A program made the translations under genes and the position numbers. Below are positions 7,169 to 15,249 of a stretch of 64,000 nucleotides of DNA, in pieces. The notes below the pieces were generated by a model that was not told the DNA's origin, did not search any database, and was given only the letters and a program-made list of their open reading frames with translations. The DNA lies in the NCBI RefSeq assembly GCF_009834225.1, contig NZ_CP047176.1, forward strand, positions 3,100,001 through 3,164,000. Direction: 5' to 3'. The stretch comes from Rathayibacter sp. VKM Ac-2759. GTDB taxonomy: Bacteria; Actinomycetota; Actinomycetes; Actinomycetales; Microbacteriaceae. Position 1 is the first letter of the stretch, and each line of letters opens with the position of its first letter.

Positions 7169-8596
7169 TCACCCCAGGTGGGCCACGGCCTCGTTCGGAG
7201 CCGCCGCGAGGAACTCCTCCTTCTTGATGCGGATCATCGCGAAGGCGATGACGGAGGCGAGCACCAGGCCGACCGCGGCCGCGACGAACACCGCGGAGTA
7301 GCCGTCGACGAACGCGACGGGCGAGCCCTGCTCCCCCGCGACTCCGGCGTAGATCGTGGTGAAGATCGAGAGGCCGATCGATCCGCCGATCTGCATCGCG
7401 GCGTTCGCGGTCGCTCCGGCGGCCCCGGCGTCGTGCCCGGCGACTCCGGTGAGGGCGACGTTCTGCACGGGCACGAAGATCATCGCCATGCCGATGCCCA
7501 GCAGGATCAGCGCGGGCAGCACCTGCACGAGGTAGTCGCCGTCGGGCGTGATGCGGCTGAGGTAGACGAGGCCGGCGGCCGCGATCAGCGGGCCGACGAT
7601 CATCAGGACGCGCGGTCCGACGCTCGGGAGCAGCTTGGTCGCGATTCCCGCGACGATCATGATCGTGACGGTCATCGGGAGGTTCGCGAGGCCCGCCTCG
7701 AGCGGTGCGAGGCCCAGCACCAGCTGCAGGTGCAGCGTGAGGTAGAGGGTCGAGCCGATCATGACGCTGCCGACGATCGCCTGGATGAGGAACGCGCCTC
7801 CGCGGACCCGGTCGGCGACGATGCGCAGCGGCAGCAGGGGGTGGTCGGAGCGCGCCTGGATGCGGACGAACAGCGCGAGCAGCAGGACGCCGGCGAGGAG
7901 GAAGCCGAGGGTGTCGACGCGCAGCCAGCCCTGCTCGGCGAGGGTGAAGCCGTAGACGACGGCGGCGAGACCGAGCGCGACGGTGATCGTGCCGGCGATG
8001 TCGAAGCGGTTGCGGCCCTCGGCGCGGCTCTCGGTGACGAGCAGCGCGCCGGCGATCACGCCGACGATCACGACGGGGACGTTGACGAGGAGGCACCAGC
8101 GCCAGTCGGCGAACTCGGTGAGGAGCCCCCCGAGGACGAGGCCCACCGCGGCGCCCGCTCCGGCGACCGAGCCGAAGACGGCGAAGGCGGTGTTGCGCTC
8201 GCGCCCGCCGGGGAACGACACGGTGAGCAGGGCGAGCGCGGCGGGGGCGAGCAGCGCCGCGAACGCGCCCTGCAGGCCGCGGGCCGCGATCAGCTCGGTG
8301 CCGGAGGAGGCGACGCCGCCCCAGGCCGAGGCCGCGCCGAAGCCTGCCATGCCGATGAGGTAGGTGCGCTTGCGGCCCGTGTAGTCGGCGATGCGGCCGC
8401 CGAGGAGCAGCAGCGCGCCGAACGCGAGCGCGTACGCGGTGACGACCCACTGGCGCTCGACGTCGGTGAGACCGAGGTCGGCCTGCGCGGCGGGCAGGGC
8501 GATCGTGACGATGGTGCCGTCGAGGACGACGACGAGCTGGGTCATCGCGAGGATCACGAGGACCCACCAGCGGCGGGAGGAGGAGGGCGCGGGCAT
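7169..8596 (-). CDS. DHA2-family (14-TM) MFS exporter
   Basis: 475 residues with the expected run of hydrophobic helices. Motif A appears as GGRIADYTGRKRTYL after TM2, motif C-like glycine-rich FGSVAGAGAAVGLVLGG in TM5, and the N-terminal VVLDGTIVTIALP is the DHA2 motif D1. These are proton-driven efflux pumps for drugs and other amphiphiles; the substrate is unknown. ATG 8596 has a GAAAGG ribosome-binding site. The gene is divergent from a TetR regulator, with two palindromes between them that suit TetR operators, so inducible efflux is likely. Confidence 0.9.
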   Translation of the reverse strand: MPAPSSSRRWWVLVILAMTQLVVVLDGTIVTIALPAAQADLGLTDVERQWVVTAYALAFGALLLLGGRIADYTGRKRTYLIGMAGFGAASAWGGVASSGTELIAARGLQGAFAALLAPAALALLTVSFPGGRERNTAFAVFGSVAGAGAAVGLVLGGLLTEFADWRWCLLVNVPVVIVGVIAGALLVTESRAEGRNRFDIAGTITVALGLAAVVYGFTLAEQGWLRVDTLGFLLAGVLLLALFVRIQARSDHPLLPLRIVADRVRGGAFLIQAIVGSVMIGSTLYLTLHLQLVLGLAPLEAGLANLPMTVTIMIVAGIATKLLPSVGPRVLMIVGPLIAAAGLVYLSRITPDGDYLVQVLPALILLGIGMAMIFVPVQNVALTGVAGHDAGAAGATANAAMQIGGSIGLSIFTTIYAGVAGEQGSPVAFVDGYSAVFVAAAVGLVLASVIAFAMIRIKKEEFLAAAPNEAVAHLG

Positions 8597-8670
8597 GGCG
8601 GTGCCTTTCGAAGCGGAGGGAGCGGGACCGGCGGGTCCGGATCCGAGCCGCATCGCTGAGGCCGGAACAT

Positions 8671-8698
8671 GTGGACACTGTCCACCCCAACTGGTTGG
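8671..8698. promoter_or_regulatory. Two adjacent palindromic operators between DHA2 exporter and TetR gene
   Basis: GTGGACA-C-TGTCCAC (8671-8685) is a perfect 15-bp inverted repeat, and CCAAC-TG-GTTGG (8687-8698) a perfect 12-bp one, one base apart. They lie in the divergent region upstream of a likely -10 TATCGT (8716-8721) for the TetR gene. Good candidates for the binding site of the adjacent TetR protein; which palindrome it uses is unknown. Confidence 0.65.
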
Positions 8699-8743
8699 TT
8701 GGGCATCGACGAGTGTATCGTTCGAGCGCCCGGAGGTGTAAGC

Positions 8744-9316
8744 GTGGTCGAGAAGAACGTCGAGAAGTCGCCCGCGCGCGAGCGGATCCTGCAGGCTGCG
8801 ACCGCGGAGTTCGCCGCCCACGGCTTCGCCGGCGCGCGCGTCGACCGTGTCGCCGCCTCCGCCGGGCTCAACAAGGAGCGGCTGTACGCCTACTACGGCG
8901 GCAAGCGCGGGCTGTTCGTCTCGACCGTCGTCGAGGCGCTGCGGGCGCTCGACGCCACCCTGCTCGCCGAGGCGGCCGACCTGCCCGACCTCGCCGGGCG
9001 GATGTTCGACCACGTCTGGGAGCACCCGGACTTCCTCCGCCTGCTCACCTGGGCACGCCTCGAGGGCTCGGGCTTCTGGGAGGAGGCGGGCGAGCGGCTG
9101 GGCGGGATGCCCGCTCCCGAGGCCCGGGTGCTCGAGTGGCAGCGCTCCGGCGTCGTGGACGCGAGCTGGGCGGCCGACGACCTCTTCATCGCGCTGCTCG
9201 GGCTCTGCGAGATCTGGCACCTGACGCCGTTCGCCGAGCGCGGCGGCGAGGGCACGCGCGAGCGGCGACGGGCCTTCGTGGTGCACGTCGCGAGCGTGCT
9301 GGGGGCGCCGCGGTGA
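8744..9316 (+). CDS. TetR-family transcriptional regulator
   Basis: 190 residues. The N-terminal domain has RERILQAATAEFAAHGFAGA and the recognition helix region VDRVAASAGLNKERLYAYYGGKRGLF, standard TetR. The C-terminal ligand domain contains a DUF/TetR_C-like WEHPDFLRLLTWARLEG segment. Start chosen at GTG 8744 because GGAGGT at 8732-8737 is 6 nt upstream; an upstream in-frame ATG at 8669 would overlap the operators. It probably represses the divergent DHA2 exporter and itself. Confidence 0.88.
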   Translation: MVEKNVEKSPARERILQAATAEFAAHGFAGARVDRVAASAGLNKERLYAYYGGKRGLFVSTVVEALRALDATLLAEAADLPDLAGRMFDHVWEHPDFLRLLTWARLEGSGFWEEAGERLGGMPAPEARVLEWQRSGVVDASWAADDLFIALLGLCEIWHLTPFAERGGEGTRERRRAFVVHVASVLGAPR

Positions 9317-9326
9317 GGCGCAGGCC

Positions 9327-9770
9327 TCAGCTCGCCGAGGTCAGCCGCTCCAGGTAGCCGGCGAACGCGCGCAGGTCGGCCTCGGGCCAGGAGCTGAGCG
9401 CCTCCTGCATCCGGCGGCGCTGGAGACCGCCGAGGTCGGCCATCCGCGCGCTCCCCTCCGCCGTGAGGGCGAGGAAGCGCGCTCGCCCGTCGGCCGGATC
9501 GGCGGTCATCCCGACCAGACCCAGCCGCCCGAGCTGTCGGGCCTGGCGGCTGATGGCGCTGCGGTCCACTCCGAGCTGCAGGGCCGCGGCGCTGGAGTGG
9601 ACCGGTCCGCAGCGCTCGAGCATCCGGAGGAGACGGAGCCCGAACGGCGGCAGCGACGGGTCGATCGCCGCCGCCGCGTCGCGGACCGCCGCCCGCACCT
9701 GGACGGCGAGCGCGGTGATCTGCTCCTCGACCTCGAGCAGGGCGCTCGCCGGAGCCGGCGCGGTGGGCAT
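9327..9770 (-). CDS. MarR-family transcriptional regulator
   Basis: 147 residues. The winged helix spans about 45-110: PFGLRLLRMLERCGPVHSSA, AALQLGVDRSAISRQARQLGRLGLV, and the wing DPADGRARFLALT. The start ATG overlaps the stop of the upstream DHA2 exporter gene (ATGA), so the two form an operon and are read from one promoter. A GTTGAC-N4-GTCAAC palindrome near that promoter is a good candidate for its operator, implying autorepression released by an exported compound. It converges with the TetR gene. Confidence 0.88.
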   Translation of the reverse strand: MPTAPAPASALLEVEEQITALAVQVRAAVRDAAAAIDPSLPPFGLRLLRMLERCGPVHSSAAALQLGVDRSAISRQARQLGRLGLVGMTADPADGRARFLALTAEGSARMADLGGLQRRRMQEALSSWPEADLRAFAGYLERLTSAS

Positions 9771-11545
9771 CAGTGCCGCTCGACCACGTCGATCGAGCCG
9801 GTCGGCCGAGGGTCGGCCGGTGCGGCGTGGCGGGCGTGCCCGGCGGGAGCGGCGTGCCGCGCCTCCGAGTGCGACGCCTCGTCCGTGGCCACCGTCTGAC
9901 CGACGGGACGCAGCCCCGCCTGGGCGTCCGAGGCGCCGATCAGGGCGTCCTCGGCGGCGGCGACCGGCGCCGCCTTCAGCTGCACGGCGTTCTTGGTGCC
10001 GAGGTCGACGTTCGGCAGCAGGGCCACGGCGATCAGGGTGATGACCGCGAGGGGGATGCTGAAGAGGAACACGTCGCCGACTCCGATGCCGTAGGCGCCC
10101 TCGACCACGACGCGCACGGCGTCGGGCAGAGTCGAGACCTGCGGAATGGTGCCGCCGGCGAGCGATTGAGCGGCCGCCGCCTGGTCGGCCGGTGCGAGGC
10201 CGGCGATGCCGCTGGCCGTGCGGTCGGCGATGACGGTGCCCAGGATCGAGCCGAGGACCGAGACTCCGATCGTGCCGCCGAGGCTGCGGAAGAAGGTGAC
10301 CGCGCTGGTCGCGACTCCGAGGTTCTTGACCTCGATCGAGTTCTGCACCACGAGCACCAGGTTCTGCATCAGCATGCCCAGGCCCGCACCGAGGACGGCC
10401 ATCGAGATGCCGACGTACACGAAGCTCGTGTCGTAGCGGAGCTGGCTCAACAGGGCCGTGCCGATGATCGAGAAGGAGGCGCCGGTGATCATGATCGCCT
10501 TCCACTTGCCGGTGCGCGAGATGATCCCGCCGAAGATGGTCGAGGCGATCAGGAGCCCCGCCATCAGCGGGATCGTCAGCAGACCCGACTGGGTCGGAGT
10601 CGCACCGCGCGAGAGCTGCATGTACTGCGCGAGGAACACGGCGGTGCCGAAGAGCGAGACGCCCACCGAGATGCTCGCGACGACCGCGAGGCTGAAGGTG
10701 CGGTTCTTGAACATGCCCATCGGGATGATCGGCTCGGCGACCGTGAGCTCGGTGATGACGGCGGCGACGAGCAGGACGACGGATCCGCCGACCATGACCG
10801 CGGTCTCCCACGAGGCCCACTCGAAGTTCTTGCCGGCCAGCGACACCCAGATCAGCAGCAGCGAGACGCCGCCGGCGATGAGCACGGCGCCGAGGTAGTC
10901 GATGCGGACCGTGCGCCTGGGGTGCGCGGGGAGGCGGAGGGTCACCTGGAGGAGCACGATCGCGACGATCGCGACGGGCAGCGCGATGAAGAAGTTCCAG
11001 CGCCAGCCGAACGCGTCGGTCACGACGCCGCCGAGCAGCGGCCCGCCGACGGTGCCGATGGCCATCACTCCGCCGAAGAGTCCGGCGTACTTGCCGCGCT
11101 CCCGGGGGCTGATGATGTCGGCCATGATGATCTGGCTCAGCGCCGCCAGGCCGCCGGCGCCGAGGCCCTGGAACACGCGGAACACGATGAGCATGTTCGT
11201 GTCCTGCGAGAAGCCGGCGGCCGCGGATCCGATCACGAAGAGCGCGAGGGCGAGCTGGATGAGCAGCTTGCGGTTGAAGAGGTCGGCGAACTTGCCCCAG
11301 AGCGGAGTCGAGACCGTGGTCGCGAGCAGGGTCGCGGTGACGACCCAGGTGTAGGCGTTCTGGTCGCCCTTCAGGTCCGAGATGATCAGCGGCAGCGAGG
11401 TCGACACGACCGTGCCCGCGAGGATCGAGACGAACATGCCCAGCAGCAGGCCGCTGAGCGATTCGAGCACCTGGCGGTGCGACATGGCCCCGTCGGGGCC
11501 GACGGGGGTGCGCTGCACGGTGGCGGCGCGTTCTGGGCGGGACAT
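9770..11545 (-). CDS. DHA2-family MFS exporter with long cytoplasmic C-terminus
   Basis: 591 residues, about 14 membrane helices. The DHA2 hallmarks are AGTVVSTSLPLIISDL near the N-terminus, GKFADLFNRKLLIQ (motif A) and GGVMAIGTVGGPLLGG (motif C). A larger loop near residues 440-480 and a polar, His- and Ala-rich C-terminal tail of about 70 residues are unusual for the family. ATG 11545 follows a GAGGAG site; an in-frame ATG at 11605 lies inside the operator region and is less likely. Co-transcribed with the downstream MarR gene. Substrate unknown, probably a toxic amphiphile. Confidence 0.88.
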   Translation of the reverse strand: MSRPERAATVQRTPVGPDGAMSHRQVLESLSGLLLGMFVSILAGTVVSTSLPLIISDLKGDQNAYTWVVTATLLATTVSTPLWGKFADLFNRKLLIQLALALFVIGSAAAGFSQDTNMLIVFRVFQGLGAGGLAALSQIIMADIISPRERGKYAGLFGGVMAIGTVGGPLLGGVVTDAFGWRWNFFIALPVAIVAIVLLQVTLRLPAHPRRTVRIDYLGAVLIAGGVSLLLIWVSLAGKNFEWASWETAVMVGGSVVLLVAAVITELTVAEPIIPMGMFKNRTFSLAVVASISVGVSLFGTAVFLAQYMQLSRGATPTQSGLLTIPLMAGLLIASTIFGGIISRTGKWKAIMITGASFSIIGTALLSQLRYDTSFVYVGISMAVLGAGLGMLMQNLVLVVQNSIEVKNLGVATSAVTFFRSLGGTIGVSVLGSILGTVIADRTASGIAGLAPADQAAAAQSLAGGTIPQVSTLPDAVRVVVEGAYGIGVGDVFLFSIPLAVITLIAVALLPNVDLGTKNAVQLKAAPVAAAEDALIGASDAQAGLRPVGQTVATDEASHSEARHAAPAGHARHAAPADPRPTGSIDVVERH

Positions 11546-11590
11546 TCTGCTCCTCGAGACGATGCGGTCCGTGCGGTGTGACCAGCACTG

Positions 11591-11606
11591 GTTGACCTGC
11601 GTCAAC
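11591..11606. promoter_or_regulatory. MarR-type operator palindrome upstream of the exporter-marR operon
   Basis: GTTGAC-CTGC-GTCAAC is a perfect inverted repeat 45 bp upstream of the exporter ATG. A weaker related pair (TTGAC ... CAAC) overlaps it to the right, in an AT-richer stretch (11606-11632) likely to hold the promoter. Assignment to the co-transcribed MarR is inference. Confidence 0.6.
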
Positions 11607-11663
11607 TATTGACCGAGAGCAACTATATAGCCGAGCGTGCCTGTTTGGCGAGGGGTGCGCGGA

Positions 11664-12134
11664 TCAGCGGACGGTGCCGCGGCGGCGCAGCAGCACGACC
11701 GCCACCGCGACGGCGATCACCAGCGCGGCGAGCACGGCGATCCCGAGCGGAGAGCCGGCCGCGGCGCCGACGACGGCCCAGAGCACGGCGAAGCCGACGG
11801 TCGCGTAGATCAGCGCCCACGCCGCGCAACCGGGGAGCATCGCGAGCAGGTAGACGATCCAGCGCATCCGCGCCGCCCCCGCCGCCGCGTTGAGCATCGT
11901 CTGGAACCCGACCGTCAGGAAGCTCAGGGTGACCGCCGGGGCGCCGTACCGCGCGAGCAGCGCCGACGCGCGGCGCATCGCCGGCGACTCGAGCCAGCGG
12001 CCCCAGCGCCGGGAGGCGGCACCCGTCACGATCGCGCGTGCCAGCCAGTAGGTGGCCTGAGCGCGGAGGAACACGATGACGAACAGCGCCGCCAGGAGCT
12101 CCGCGAAGCCCAGCTCGTCGAGGAAGGTGGGCAC
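11664..12134 (-). CDS. Small VTT/DedA-like membrane protein
   Basis: 156 residues with four to five hydrophobic stretches. The segment ARYGAPAVTLSFLTVGFQTMLNAAAG followed by RMRWIVYLLAMLPGCAAWA resembles the core of VTT (DedA/SNARE-associated) proteins, which translocate lipids across the membrane, though it is shorter than typical DedA. Start at GTG 12134 because GGAGGGA lies about 5 nt upstream and a TAGCCT -10 is seen at 12172-12177. It is divergent from an Lrp-type regulator. The family assignment is moderate. Confidence 0.6.
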   Translation of the reverse strand: MPTFLDELGFAELLAALFVIVFLRAQATYWLARAIVTGAASRRWGRWLESPAMRRASALLARYGAPAVTLSFLTVGFQTMLNAAAGAARMRWIVYLLAMLPGCAAWALIYATVGFAVLWAVVGAAAGSPLGIAVLAALVIAVAVAVVLLRRRGTVR

Positions 12135-12235
12135 GCGGGCTCCCTCCGGCTCGGTCTGGGTGTCGGAGGCAAGGCTACCCTTGCCTGCCGTGGGCCGACC
12201 GGCGCGCTCGGCCCTCCCCCACATATCCTCGGAGC
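12135..12235. promoter_or_regulatory. Divergent promoters, VTT-like gene / Lrp gene
   Basis: Minus strand: TAGCCT at 12172-12177, followed by a 5' UTR with GGAGGGA. Plus strand: TATCCT at 12224-12229, exactly 6 nt before the lrp ATG, a leaderless-type promoter. Confidence 0.55.
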
Positions 12236-12673
12236 ATGGACAACATCGATCGGAAGATCCTCGATCTGCTGCGCCAGAACGCCCGCGCGGGCTACGGCGA
12301 CATCGGCGGAGTCGTGGGCCTGTCCGCTTCCGCCGTGAAGCGCCGCGTCGACCGCCTCGTGGCCGACGGCGTGATCCGCGGCTTCACGATCAAGGTCGAC
12401 CCGGCAGTCGACGGCATGAGCACCGAGGCCTACGTCGAGCTGTTCTGCCGGGGCACGGTCGCGCCCGACGAGCTGCGCCGCATCCTCTCGGCCGTGCCCG
12501 AGGTGGTCTACGCCGGCACCGTCACGGGCTCGGCCGACGCGATCGTGCACATCCGCTCGCGCGACATCCCGAGCCTCGAGCTCGCCCTCGAGAAGGTGCG
12601 CATCGCGCCCAACGTCGACCACACCCGCTCGGCGATCGTGCTCTCGCGGCTCGTGCAGCGCGGGGAGTCGTAG
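12236..12673 (+). CDS. Lrp/AsnC-family transcriptional regulator
   Basis: 145 residues. An AsnC-type helix-turn-helix at about 4-60 (DNIDRKILDLLRQNARAGYG, then LSASAVKRRVDRLVADGVI) is followed by a RAM ligand-binding domain with the usual VVYAGTVTGSADAIVHIRS strand. Family members respond to amino acids. It converges with the polyamine-type operon, whose last gene encodes an amine oxidase, and could regulate it, but no operator was recognised. ATG 12236 is supported by TATCCT 6 nt upstream. Confidence 0.9.
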   Translation: MDNIDRKILDLLRQNARAGYGDIGGVVGLSASAVKRRVDRLVADGVIRGFTIKVDPAVDGMSTEAYVELFCRGTVAPDELRRILSAVPEVVYAGTVTGSADAIVHIRSRDIPSLELALEKVRIAPNVDHTRSAIVLSRLVQRGES

Positions 12674-12680
12674 CCCGCCC

Positions 12681-14078
12681 TCAGTGCGAGCGCCCCGCGA
12701 CCACGTCGGCGAGGCTCGCGAGCGGTGACGTCGTCGGCCGGCCCCGCTCCTCGGCCCGGTCGGCGAGGCCGTAGGCGGTGTAGAGGGTGTTCACGGCGAG
12801 CCAGCGCAGCGGCTCCGGCTCCCAGCGGCGCACGCGGTGATCGACCCAGGGCAGCTCGGTGAGCGGGGTCCGCTCCCCCGAGCCGAGCTCCTCCAGCACC
12901 AGATCGCGGAGGGTGCGCCCCGCCAGGTTCGTCGCCGTCACGCCCGTGCCGACGAAGCCGCCCGCCCAGCCGAGGCCGGTGGCGCGGTCGAGTCCGACCG
13001 TCGCGTGCCAGTCCCGGGGCACGCCGAGCACGCCCGACCAGACGTGCTCGATGCCGACTCCGCGCAGCACCGGGAAGAAGCGCTCGAGGATCTCGCGCAG
13101 CATGCCGACCGTGCGCGGGTCGGTCGCGCCGTCGTCGTCGATGCCCGAGCCGAAGCGGTAGGGCACGCCGCGACCGCCGATGGCGATGCGGTCGTCGGCG
13201 GTGCGCTGCGCGTACATGTAGGCGTGCGCGAAGTCGCCGAGGGTCTCGCGCCCCGCCCAGCCGATCGCGTCCCAGACCTCGCGGCCGAGCGGCTCGGTCG
13301 CGATGAGCGACGAGTTCATCGGCAGCCACTCGCGCTCGTGGCCGCGCAGCCGGGCGGTGAACCCCTCCGTCGCCCGCAGGACGAACCGCGCGCGGACGCT
13401 CCCCCGCGCGGTCACCGCCGCGCCCGGCCGGATCTCGTCGACCCGGGTGTCCTCGTAGATCTCCACGCCCAGCGCCTCGACCGCGCGGGCGAGCCCCGAG
13501 GCGAGCTTCGCCGGGTGGATGCGCGCGCAGTGCGGGTGCCACATGCCGGCGGAGGTGCCGCTGACCGCGATCCGCGCGGACGCCTCGTGCGCGTCGAGCA
13601 GCTCGACGTCGGTGTGCGCCCGGGCTCGGGCCGCCGCGACGGTCGCCTCGAGCCGGGCCTTCTGAGCCGCGCCCCGGGCGACCTGGTACTCGCCGCCCTT
13701 CACGATGTCGGCGTCGATCCCCTCGGCGAGCGCCACCGCGATCACCTCGTCGACGGTCTCGTTCACCGCGAGCTGGAAGCGGTCGACCATCCCGGGGCCG
13801 TGGCTCCTCGCGTAGGAGGAGACGCCTCCGGTGATCTCGTTGGTCAGCCAGCCGCCGTTGCGGCCGGAGGCGCCGAAGCCGGCGAAGCGCTGCTCGAGGA
13901 TCGCGATGCGCAGCTCGGGCGCCGCCCTCTTCAGGTAGTAGGCGGTCCAGAGGCCGGTGTAGCCGGCGCCGACGATGCAGACGTCGACGTCGAGCGGGCC
14001 GGGGAGCGAGGGGCGGGCTGCGGAGCGGCCGAGGGAGGACCACCAGAACGAGACGTCGCCGTTGATGAGGTCCGTCAC
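12681..14078 (-). CDS. DAO-family FAD-dependent oxidoreductase (PuuB-like)
   Basis: 465 residues. N-terminal FAD motif CIVGAGYTGLWTAYYLKR, then the family segment EQRFAGFGASGRNGGWLTNE and a C-terminal GFVGTGVTATNLAGRTL flavin-contact region. These match gamma-glutamylputrescine oxidase and related amine oxidases of the DAO superfamily. The GTG start overlaps the stop of the upstream binding-protein gene. As the last gene of a polyamine-type uptake operon it likely oxidises an imported amine or its conjugate; the exact substrate is inferred, and no puuA ligase is present in the window. Confidence 0.82.
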   Translation of the reverse strand: MTDLINGDVSFWWSSLGRSAARPSLPGPLDVDVCIVGAGYTGLWTAYYLKRAAPELRIAILEQRFAGFGASGRNGGWLTNEITGGVSSYARSHGPGMVDRFQLAVNETVDEVIAVALAEGIDADIVKGGEYQVARGAAQKARLEATVAAARARAHTDVELLDAHEASARIAVSGTSAGMWHPHCARIHPAKLASGLARAVEALGVEIYEDTRVDEIRPGAAVTARGSVRARFVLRATEGFTARLRGHEREWLPMNSSLIATEPLGREVWDAIGWAGRETLGDFAHAYMYAQRTADDRIAIGGRGVPYRFGSGIDDDGATDPRTVGMLREILERFFPVLRGVGIEHVWSGVLGVPRDWHATVGLDRATGLGWAGGFVGTGVTATNLAGRTLRDLVLEELGSGERTPLTELPWVDHRVRRWEPEPLRWLAVNTLYTAYGLADRAEERGRPTTSPLASLADVVAGRSH

Positions 14079-15211
14079 TGCCCGGCCTTCGCCTTGATCT
14101 CGTCGAAGATCGCGATCACGTCCTGTGTGGCGGTGGTCATCTGGCTGTAGACCAGCTTCGACATCCGCTCCTCGTCGATGAAGATCAGGTCGGGCCGCTC
14201 GACGCCCGCCGCGGTCGCCGCCTCCTCGATCCCCTCGACCCCGGTGTTGTAGCCGATGTAGGCCAGCTCCTTCAGCGACGCCTCGGGCTCGAGCACGTAG
14301 TCGATGAACGCGTAGGCGGCGTCCTCGTTCTCGGCGCCCTCGACGATCGCCCAGTTGTCCTGCCAGAGGTTGGCGCCTTCCGACGGCCAGACGAAGCGGT
14401 AGCGCTCGGGATCGGGGTTGCTGAGGATCCCGAGCCGCGCGTCGCCGTTCCAGGCGTGCATGAGCGTGCGCGCCGACGAGCTGACCGACTGGCTCGAGTA
14501 CGACTCGAACGCCTGCACGTGCTGCGCGATGTTGTCGAGGTAGTAGCTGCGGAACGCGGCCAGATCGTCGGGGTCGGTGGTGTTCGGGTCGATCCCGTTC
14601 GCGAAGAAGTAGGTGTACGAGACCTCGCCCTGGTCCTCCATCAGCGAGAAGCTGCCCGAGGCCTCGTTCTGCGCGGCGTCGAGGAAGTCGGCCCACGAGG
14701 TCAGCTCGCGGGTGATGACGCTGGTGTCGTAGACGTAGCCGGTCGAGCCCCAGTCCTTGCAGACGCTGTACGTGTTGCCCGGGTCGAAGGGGGTGTCGAC
14801 CACGGCCGCGCTGAGCGTCGAGAAGTTCGGGATGCGCGAGAGGTCGAGCTCCTTGAGCAGCCCGGCCGCACCCATCTCGGCGACGTACGAGTGCGTGGGT
14901 ACGCAGATGTCGTAGCCGCTGGTGCCGCGGGCGGTGCTGAGCTTCGCGGCGAGCTCGGAGTTGGAGCTGTAGGAGTCGACGATCACCGACGAGCCCTGGG
15001 CGGCCGTGAAGTCGGTCAGGGTCGCCGGATCGTCGTACTCGCCCCAGGTGTAGATGCTGAGGGAGCCTGAGTCACCGCCGGAGTCGCTCGCGCACGCCGC
15101 GAGACCCAGGGCCGCGGCCGCCGCGGCGGACCCGCCGAGGAACGTGCGGCGCGCGAGCCGCGCGTCGAGGGCGGAGGGGACGAGCGCGCGCAGGGGTCGT
15201 GAGGAGGACAT
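14075..15211 (-). CDS. PotD-like polyamine/amine ABC substrate-binding lipoprotein (second copy)
   Basis: 378 residues. A Tat-like arginine pair (LARRTFLGGSAAA) precedes a lipobox LGLAAC, so it is an anchored extracellular receptor. The mature N-terminus SIYTWGEYDDPATL and the later WGSTGYVYDTSVI are typical of spermidine/putrescine receptors. It is about 40 bp downstream of the amidohydrolase gene and overlaps the oxidase gene (GTGA). A paralogue, encoded earlier in the operon, shows the same SIYTWG start, so one permease set may be served by two receptors with different specificity. Confidence 0.87.
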   Translation of the reverse strand: MSSSRPLRALVPSALDARLARRTFLGGSAAAAAALGLAACASDSGGDSGSLSIYTWGEYDDPATLTDFTAAQGSSVIVDSYSSNSELAAKLSTARGTSGYDICVPTHSYVAEMGAAGLLKELDLSRIPNFSTLSAAVVDTPFDPGNTYSVCKDWGSTGYVYDTSVITRELTSWADFLDAAQNEASGSFSLMEDQGEVSYTYFFANGIDPNTTDPDDLAAFRSYYLDNIAQHVQAFESYSSQSVSSSARTLMHAWNGDARLGILSNPDPERYRFVWPSEGANLWQDNWAIVEGAENEDAAYAFIDYVLEPEASLKELAYIGYNTGVEGIEEAATAAGVERPDLIFIDEERMSKLVYSQMTTATQDVIAIFDEIKAKAGQ

Positions 15212-15249
15212 CGCTTCTCATTTCTGTCGGCGGTACAGGAGGTGCAGGG

